In this document: positions 59,148 to 64,000 of the stretch, in pieces
Layout of the letters: each line of letters opens with the position of its first letter
How positions within the stretch are numbered: the stretch's first letter is position 1
NCBI GenBank assembly: GCA_045595785.1
Contig: JAZOBE010000007.1
Coordinates: 1 to 64,000 of the forward strand
DNA: 64,000 nucleotides
From: SFLA01 sp045595785
GTDB taxonomy: Bacteria > Bacillota > Clostridia > Oscillospirales > CAG-382
Reading direction: 5' to 3'
Notes under the pieces: generated by a model
The model's input: only the letters and a program-made list of their open reading frames with translations
Told to the model about the DNA's origin: nothing
The model's database searches: none
Position numbers and translations under genes: made by a program

Positions 59148-61403
59148 TTATTCTATTTCCTCGTTATATCTGAATTCCACGTAAATTATGGTACCGGGAG
59201 ATACCAACGTTCCTGCAGGAACACTCTGGGAGTAAACGTAACAATTGGTGTAGGTATCGTTGAATATACCGCTTACGGATATATTAAGATGACGGGAAGA
59301 AAGCACTTCGGATACCTTGGTAGGCGACATACCGTCAAGATCGGGCATAAGGATCATTTCGGATGTGTTGCTTCCCTCGGTATAAAGCACTACAACACCG
59401 TTTTCGGTATTCAGCTCCGCGCCTGCGCGGGGAAGCTGGTCCGTTACGGTAGTGCCGCTACCCTTTATATGAACCTTAAGACCAAGCTGTTCAAGGTCAA
59501 AGGTAGCAGTGTCAACGTCAGTGCCGCGGTAATCCTTTACGGTTGCCATTACGTCCGCACCGGTCTCGGTGGGAAGAATGCCCATATAAGGAAGCACCTC
59601 GGAAAGCACGTTGGAAACTATAGGTGCGGCAACGGAACTGCCGTATACTGCAGAAGTGGTTACGGTAGGATTATCCACCAAAACGAGAATTGCTATCTGA
59701 GGGTCTTCCGCAGGAGCAAAGGTAACACAGGACAGAACGTAATCGTCCTCCTCCACGGTATCCAGCTTCTGGGAGGTACCGGTTTTGGAGACCACGTTGT
59801 ATCCGTTTACGGATGCGTTCTTGGTAGAATTGATAAGCGCCTTCATTATGATATCGCAGGTATCCTGGGATACTACCTGACGGGCGGTATCATAAGTAAT
59901 ATTCTCTATTACGTTTCCGTCGGAATCGGTTATCTGCTTAACAAGATGTGGAGTTACCAGATGTCCGCCGTTTGCAATCGTGCAAAGCGCGCGGATATGC
60001 TGAATGGGAGTGACCTTAAAGCCCTGTCCGAAGGAGGCGGAGGCAAGGTCTACTACGCTGAGGGAGGAGGAATATATACTGCCGCCCTCACCAAGGAAAT
60101 CGGAGCCGATCTTTTCGGTATAGCCGAACAGATCAAAATATTCCTGAAATCTATCTTCGCCTATCTTCTGGCTTATCTGTATAAATGCAGGGTTGCAGGA
60201 GTTGTATATTGCCTGAGCGAACACCTGAGTACCGTGTACCTTTTTACCGTATACGTGGCACTTGATGGGAACACCTGCTATAAAATATCTGCCCTCGCAA
60301 ATAAAGGTTTCGGTTTCGGTGATACAGCCTTCGTCCAAAGCAATGGCGGAGGTTATCATCTTAAAGGTTGAGCCGGGCTCGTAGGTGGAGCTTACCGCAA
60401 AGTTTGCCCACATCTTATAGCGAAGCTCTGCCTGATACTCCGCCTTTTCCTCTTCTGTGCCTTCAAAAGCGTTCAAAAGCTCCATATAAGGCTGAGAAAG
60501 GACGGAATAATCATTAAGGTCGAAGGAGGGATAGTTTGCCATTCCCAGAACCTCGCCCGTATTAACGTCGCATATAATTCCGGTTACGGTTCCGGAGGGC
60601 TTGGTTTCCTCATACGCCTGACGAAGATATTTTTCAAGTATAGACTGGATGGACCAGTCAATGGTGGAAACCACGTTATATCCGTCGATAGCGTCGATAT
60701 AGCTTTCGTAATCAAAGGGTATCTCATTACCGTTTGCATCAGTCGCCTTTACAACACGGCCGTCAACACCGGTTAGAAATTCGTCATAGGTATATTCAAG
60801 ACCCTGCAGACCGTTGTTTTCGTTACCGGTAAAGCCGAGAATATGGCAACCAAGCTGTCCGTAAGGATAATAACGCTTGGTGGATTCCTCAAGATGGACG
60901 ATATTGGTAAGTCCGTTATCGGCAATAAGCCGTCTTACAGCGTCCTCCTCTTCGGAGGAAAGCTCTTTTTTAATCATTTCATATTTACGGTTTACCTTTT
61001 CCGCTTTTTCACGGATAAAGCTTTCCTCTACGCTGAGTATGCGTGAAAGCTCTTTTATTACAAACTCCTTGACCTCATCTGTAGGGTTGCCGCTTTCATC
61101 CTTAAGAGGGATATCCGCAGGAGAAATAAAGCAGTTTTGCACGGTAATGGTGGTAGCAAGAGGAGTGCCGTTTCGGTCAACTATATTACCGCGCTTGGCG
61201 TCTATAGTCAGCTCGTGGGTATACTGCTCCTGTGCAGCGTTACGGTATTCCTCTCCGTCTACAAACTGTATCTTGGCTACACGATATATGAGGAAGGAAA
61301 AGATGAGCACAAAGGCTATGGTAATGATAACACCGCGCTTGAAGAAAAGCTTACTTGTAACGCCTACCTCTGTTCCCGTTATATGCTTTTGATTGTTTTC
61401 CAA
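59148..61403 (-). CDS. Division transpeptidase PBP (SpoVD/PBP2x type) with two PASTA domains
   Basis: The 751-residue class B PBP has a TM helix at about 24-42, an N-terminal pedestal with the RGNIVDRNGTPLA motif, and transpeptidase motifs STFK (345-348), SCN (402-404) and KTG (540-542). Two PASTA domains form the C-terminus (about 626-690 and 691-751). Its place after ftsL and before murF makes it the FtsI-type septal enzyme working with FtsW. SpoVD and PBP2x have the same layout, so a sporulation role cannot be excluded. The symbol is left open for that reason. Confidence 0.94.
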   Translation of the reverse strand: MENNQKHITGTEVGVTSKLFFKRGVIITIAFVLIFSFLIYRVAKIQFVDGEEYRNAAQEQYTHELTIDAKRGNIVDRNGTPLATTITVQNCFISPADIPLKDESGNPTDEVKEFVIKELSRILSVEESFIREKAEKVNRKYEMIKKELSSEEEDAVRRLIADNGLTNIVHLEESTKRYYPYGQLGCHILGFTGNENNGLQGLEYTYDEFLTGVDGRVVKATDANGNEIPFDYESYIDAIDGYNVVSTIDWSIQSILEKYLRQAYEETKPSGTVTGIICDVNTGEVLGMANYPSFDLNDYSVLSQPYMELLNAFEGTEEEKAEYQAELRYKMWANFAVSSTYEPGSTFKMITSAIALDEGCITETETFICEGRYFIAGVPIKCHVYGKKVHGTQVFAQAIYNSCNPAFIQISQKIGEDRFQEYFDLFGYTEKIGSDFLGEGGSIYSSSLSVVDLASASFGQGFKVTPIQHIRALCTIANGGHLVTPHLVKQITDSDGNVIENITYDTARQVVSQDTCDIIMKALINSTKNASVNGYNVVSKTGTSQKLDTVEEDDYVLSCVTFAPAEDPQIAILVLVDNPTVTTSAVYGSSVAAPIVSNVLSEVLPYMGILPTETGADVMATVKDYRGTDVDTATFDLEQLGLKVHIKGSGTTVTDQLPRAGAELNTENGVVVLYTEGSNTSEMILMPDLDGMSPTKVSEVLSSRHLNISVSGIFNDTYTNCYVYSQSVPAGTLVSPGTIIYVEFRYNEEIE

Positions 61404-61445
61404 AATTAAATCCCTCCGCCCTGAAGGGCGCGTTAGTTAAAATAA

Positions 61446-61472
61446 GGGTAAAGCCGTATTTCAACTTTACCC
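61446..61472 (-). terminator. Hairpin between ftsL and the PBP gene (possible attenuator)
   Basis: On the minus strand GGGTAAAG and CTTTACCC form an 8-bp stem followed by TTATTTTAAC. The tail is weaker than a full terminator, so partial read-through is plausible. Confidence 0.5.
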
Positions 61473-61515
61473 CTCTCTGAATAATTATATTCGCCGTACC
61501 TTGCGGTCTATGCGC

Positions 61516-62082
61516 TTAATTAAAAATATCTCTGAAAGCTTCCGCCATACCCGATAACATTACACCCAGACCGCCGTTGGTATCGTCATATTCGATAACC
61601 TCGCTCTTTGCGGTAACGCTGTTGGTCTGTACGTGCTTGGGAATGAGGGTCTCACGCTTGACCATACCAAGCTCGTTTTCGGCATATTCACGGATATAGG
61701 TAAGGTCATCCTTTTGTGCCAGCTTTTGCTCCAAAATATCCTGCTCGTGCTGAAGTGAGGATATCTTCTTATCAAGATCGCCAAGCTCGCTGTTATATCT
61801 GTCTATCTCCGCGTAGTTGATTATCATAAATGAGAACAACGCGGTAAAGATGAGTGCGGTGAATATGGTGCCGATGGGAAGAGGCGTGCGCTCCTTCTTG
61901 CGCTCGGTGCGGATAGGCATCTCACGGACAGCCACCATATTGCTTTTTTTACGCACTACCGGCTTTGCGCTTCTTTGGGACGTGTGTACAGAGTTAATGC
62001 CAGCATCCGTTCCGACAGAAAGCGACGGCTTTATGGTTTGTACGCTTTTTTTCGACACCGCGGTGGGTTTCCGTTCAGCCAT
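61516..62082 (-). CDS. ftsL: FtsL-like septum-assembly protein
   Basis: The 188-residue bitopic protein has a long basic cytoplasmic tail, a TM helix at 68-90, a coiled coil at about 92-124 (ISSLQHEQDILEQKLAQKDD), then YIREYAENELGMVKRETLI, typical of the FtsL/DivIC family. The N-terminal region is unusually long (67 residues). Assigned by position between rsmH and the PBP gene plus architecture. Confidence 0.83.
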   Translation of the reverse strand: MAERKPTAVSKKSVQTIKPSLSVGTDAGINSVHTSQRSAKPVVRKKSNMVAVREMPIRTERKKERTPLPIGTIFTALIFTALFSFMIINYAEIDRYNSELGDLDKKISSLQHEQDILEQKLAQKDDLTYIREYAENELGMVKRETLIPKHVQTNSVTAKSEVIEYDDTNGGLGVMLSGMAEAFRDIFN

Positions 62083-62105
62083 TTTTATTTCCTCTCAAAT
62101 ACTAA

Positions 62106-63029
62106 TCAAATACCTTCCGCCGCTCTCAGTTTCGCTGAATGTGAACGGCTGTTTTCGTTTAATTCCTTTTCCGACGGAAGCACGGGATGTCTTGTTACTA
62201 CCCTTACCGTCGCCACCTTATTGCACATACACACGGGGAAATCCTTGGGACAAATACAAGGAGACGCCAACGTTGCAAAGGTGTTTTTTACTATACGGTC
62301 TTCCAATGAATGGAAGCTTATTACTGCAATTCGTCCGCCCTTTTTAAGTCTTGCGGAAGCAGACTCCAGCGCCTTGCCCACAGAAGCAAGCTCGCCGTTT
62401 ACCTCGATACGGATTGCCTGAAAGGTGCGCTTGGCGGGATGACCGCCCTTTCCTTTATCCGGCACCGCAGAAGCGATAACGGAAGCCAGTTTACCCGTAG
62501 TTGTAATAGGCTGGGTTTCACGCTCCTTTACAATACGGGACGCTATTTTACGGGAGAACTTTTCCTCACCGTATTCGTATATTATTCTAGCCAACTCATA
62601 CTCCGAATATGTGTTTACCACGTCGTAGGCGGTGATGCCGCAGGAGGTATCCATACGCATATCCAATGGCGCATCGTTTATATAAGAAAAACCACGCTCG
62701 GGAGTATCAAGCTGATAAGACGAAACTCCGAGATCAAACAAAAATCCGTCTGCCTTTTCGATGCCCAGATCGTCAAGAACTGCGGCAACGTCCTCATAAT
62801 TACTTTTATAAGGAGTAAAGCGAGAATCGTTTATCTTTTGTCTTGCGTTTTCCAACGCATCGTTATCCCGGTCGATACCGATGACCCTTCCGTTCTCGCC
62901 AAGGCGGGAAAGGATGAGAGAGGTATGGCCCGCGCCACCCAAAGTGCAATCCACGTAAATGCCGTCAGGCTTAATGTCCAGCAACTCCAGACATTCCTCT
63001 GCAAGCACCGAATAATGCTTAAACTCCAT
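62106..63029 (-). CDS. rsmH: 16S rRNA (cytosine1402-N4)-methyltransferase RsmH (MraW)
   Basis: The 307-residue protein begins MEFKHYSVLAEECLELL, with SAM-binding DCTLGGAGHTSLIL and GFLFDLGVSSYQLD, and ends in the RSAKLRAAE-type tail. The ATG at 63,029 is one base beyond the mraZ stop; no good ribosome site is seen, so translation is probably coupled. A longer in-frame reading into mraZ is rejected. Confidence 0.95.
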   Translation of the reverse strand: MEFKHYSVLAEECLELLDIKPDGIYVDCTLGGAGHTSLILSRLGENGRVIGIDRDNDALENARQKINDSRFTPYKSNYEDVAAVLDDLGIEKADGFLFDLGVSSYQLDTPERGFSYINDAPLDMRMDTSCGITAYDVVNTYSEYELARIIYEYGEEKFSRKIASRIVKERETQPITTTGKLASVIASAVPDKGKGGHPAKRTFQAIRIEVNGELASVGKALESASARLKKGGRIAVISFHSLEDRIVKNTFATLASPCICPKDFPVCMCNKVATVRVVTRHPVLPSEKELNENSRSHSAKLRAAEGI

Positions 63030-63030
63030 A

Positions 63031-63450
63031 TCAGAATCCCATGGTAAGAAGCTGTGCGGTAATAGCCTCGCTGTCCAGACTGGACTGCTCTGCTTCCCAC
63101 TCCGCTTCCGACCATATTTCAAGATGGGTACGGTTGCCGATAATGACTACGTTCTTCTCCAGACCTGCAAACTCTCTGTGTAAAGGAGACAGTGCGATTC
63201 TGCCCTGTCCATCCAAGGAGGATTCGTTTGCGCCGGAATAAAAATACAGTTTTATATGGCGAGCCTGAGCAGCGGCAAGAGTATCAAGCCGTGCGCAGAA
63301 ATCATTCCAAGCCTCATCCGTAAATACCTGCAGACATTTGCCGATACCCTTGCAGACCCAGAACTTTTCACCAAGCTCTTCTCTTAATTTGGCGGGCAGG
63401 AACAATCTGCCCTTGGCATCCAGCGTATGTCTATATTCACCGAAGAACAT
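63031..63450 (-). CDS. mraZ: Transcriptional regulator MraZ
   Basis: The 139-residue protein has two SpoVT/AbrB-like halves: YRHTLDAKGRLFLPAKLRE near the start and SSLDGQGRIALSPLHREF in the second half. It forms a ring-shaped oligomer that binds direct repeats in its own promoter and represses the division cluster. Two such boxes are visible upstream at 63,519-63,536. Confidence 0.95.
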   Translation of the reverse strand: MFFGEYRHTLDAKGRLFLPAKLREELGEKFWVCKGIGKCLQVFTDEAWNDFCARLDTLAAAQARHIKLYFYSGANESSLDGQGRIALSPLHREFAGLEKNVVIIGNRTHLEIWSEAEWEAEQSSLDSEAITAQLLTMGF

Positions 63451-63518
63451 TATTCCGACCCTCCTTAACTGTAAAATAATAACAAAACGGGAAATTTATG
63501 GGAAAACGGTGTTATATA

Positions 63519-63536
63519 CTCCCACTTTCCCCCACA
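63519..63536 (-). promoter_or_regulatory. MraZ box: two direct GTGGG repeats
   Basis: On the minus strand GTGGG occurs at 63,535-63,531 and again at 63,525-63,521, exactly 10 bp apart (one helical turn). They lie just downstream of the -10 box, around the expected transcription start. This fits MraZ autorepression. Confidence 0.8.
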
Positions 63537-63542
63537 AAACAT

Positions 63543-63571
63543 ATTATATACAAGCCGCAAAGAAAAAGCAA
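63543..63571 (-). promoter_or_regulatory. Promoter of the division/cell-wall cluster
   Basis: On the minus strand TTGCTT (63,571-63,566) and TATAAT (63,548-63,543) have a 17-bp spacer. The leader to the mraZ start is about 85 nt. Bases 63,572-63,715 show no recognisable feature. Confidence 0.75.
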
Positions 63572-63715
63572 TACCTTTTGGGAAAAATTTTTATATTATG
63601 TAAAATAAATTATTAAGATATTACCCGTGTTTTTGGTTCTTTTTGCCATTATTGGATATGTTTTGCCAAAAGAAGAAAATAATTATGTAAACAAACATCC
63701 GTTCGGCAAAAAGTA

Positions 63716-63744
63716 TTGAATGATGACAGTAATTATGGTATAAT
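63716..63744 (+). promoter_or_regulatory. Promoter for the 63,772 gene
   Basis: TTGAAT (63,716-63,721) and TATAAT (63,739-63,744) have a 17-bp spacer. AAAGAAGG follows before the ATG. Confidence 0.75.
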
Positions 63745-63771
63745 AACTGAGGAAAGAAGGTGTTTGCGTTT

Positions 63772-64000
63772 ATGAATAAAAGCTCATCACTTGTCGTAGA
63801 CGAGTCTGCCGCCGGCATGTCTCCCAAAGTGCTGAATGCGTTGTCCCAGATGGTGGAGGACGAGATATTTCCGGAATGGACTAACACACAAAACGGAATT
63901 GAAATAGTTATAGAAAACAGCAAAGCGCTGTATCGCACCATAACTCTTTGTGATTGCACCGCATCCTATGAATTGCGCGAAAGCTATATAAAATCTGCGC
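63772..64000 (+). CDS. Unknown protein, N-terminal 76 residues (truncated by window end)
   Basis: The frame is open from ATG 63,772 to the window end. The visible part starts MNKSSSLVVDESAAGMSPKV and is soluble and mixed alpha/beta, with IEIVIENSKALYRTITLCD in the middle. No family was recognised. It is divergent from mraZ with its own promoter and an AAAGAAGG site about 11 bases before the ATG. An antisense frame across the same bases is a shadow. Confidence 0.65.
   Translation, partial: MNKSSSLVVDESAAGMSPKVLNALSQMVEDEIFPEWTNTQNGIEIVIENSKALYRTITLCDCTASYELRESYIKSA

Noticed and set aside
1..64000. tRNA genes, rRNA genes, CRISPR arrays, insertion sequences and prophage genes
   Set aside because: No TTCGA-type T-loop with matching stems, no regular spacer-repeat array, and no transposase, integrase or phage structural motifs were seen in either strand.

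Overview
The window looks like a chromosomal segment of a strictly anaerobic, Gram-positive Clostridia-type bacterium, probably an uncultured gut or fermentative member of the Oscillospirales/Christensenellales breadth. This placement is inferred from gene content, not from a marker search. The signs are strong purine-rich Shine-Dalgarno sites, frequent TTG/GTG starts, a bifurcating-type [FeFe] hydrogenase, a PASTA kinase/phosphatase pair with IreB, RemA, a class of lipoproteins with Ser/Glu-rich linkers, a dockerin-bearing amidase, and a Firmicutes-style division cluster. No tRNA, rRNA, CRISPR array, transposase or phage gene was recognised.

Layout. Positions 1-10,000 are accessory in character: the tail of an ADP-ribosylglycohydrolase, an orphan membrane protein, two SGNH hydrolases around RNase PH, an operon ending in a secreted amidase with a dockerin, and two tandem 547-residue membrane-anchored paralogues. 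Positions 10,000-12,700 (minus strand) carry a GH13 glucosidase and a Gfo/Idh/MocA oxidoreductase. Positions 12,900-21,040 form one long plus-strand hydrogenase operon. hydC comes first and hydB-hydA last, and between them lie a sensory-type [FeFe]-hydrogenase-like protein, two DRTGG proteins, a PHP phosphoesterase, two GHKL ATPases and an extra thioredoxin-like ferredoxin. This is the most interesting part of the window. Positions 21,100-28,500 hold a MerR regulator with a textbook 19-bp-spacer promoter, asnA-nudix, hflX-cyuA, rpmE and a PhnP-like hydrolase.

Positions 27,856-42,250 (minus strand) appear to be one run of 16 genes: DUF5685, J-domain protein, membrane protein, yicC, remA, gmk, rpoZ, priA, def, fmt, rsmB, rlmN, prpC, prkC, rsgA, pssA. 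It couples replication restart, translation maturation and Ser/Thr phospho-signalling. A divergent plus-strand macromolecular-synthesis operon (dgt-dnaG-rpoD-mtnN-pheS-pheT) follows to 50,490. Next come ireB, a small conserved partner gene, and a tandem pair of small lipoproteins.

Positions 52,400-63,600 (minus strand) are the division and cell-wall cluster mraZ-rsmH-ftsL-pbp-murF-mraY-ftsW-murG-ftsQ-ftsZ, which lacks murE, murD and murC. The PASTA kinase, its phosphatase, the IreB homologue and the PASTA-bearing PBP all lie in this window, so a whole candidate cell-wall phospho-signalling circuit can be seen at once. A truncated unknown gene, divergent from mraZ, ends the window.
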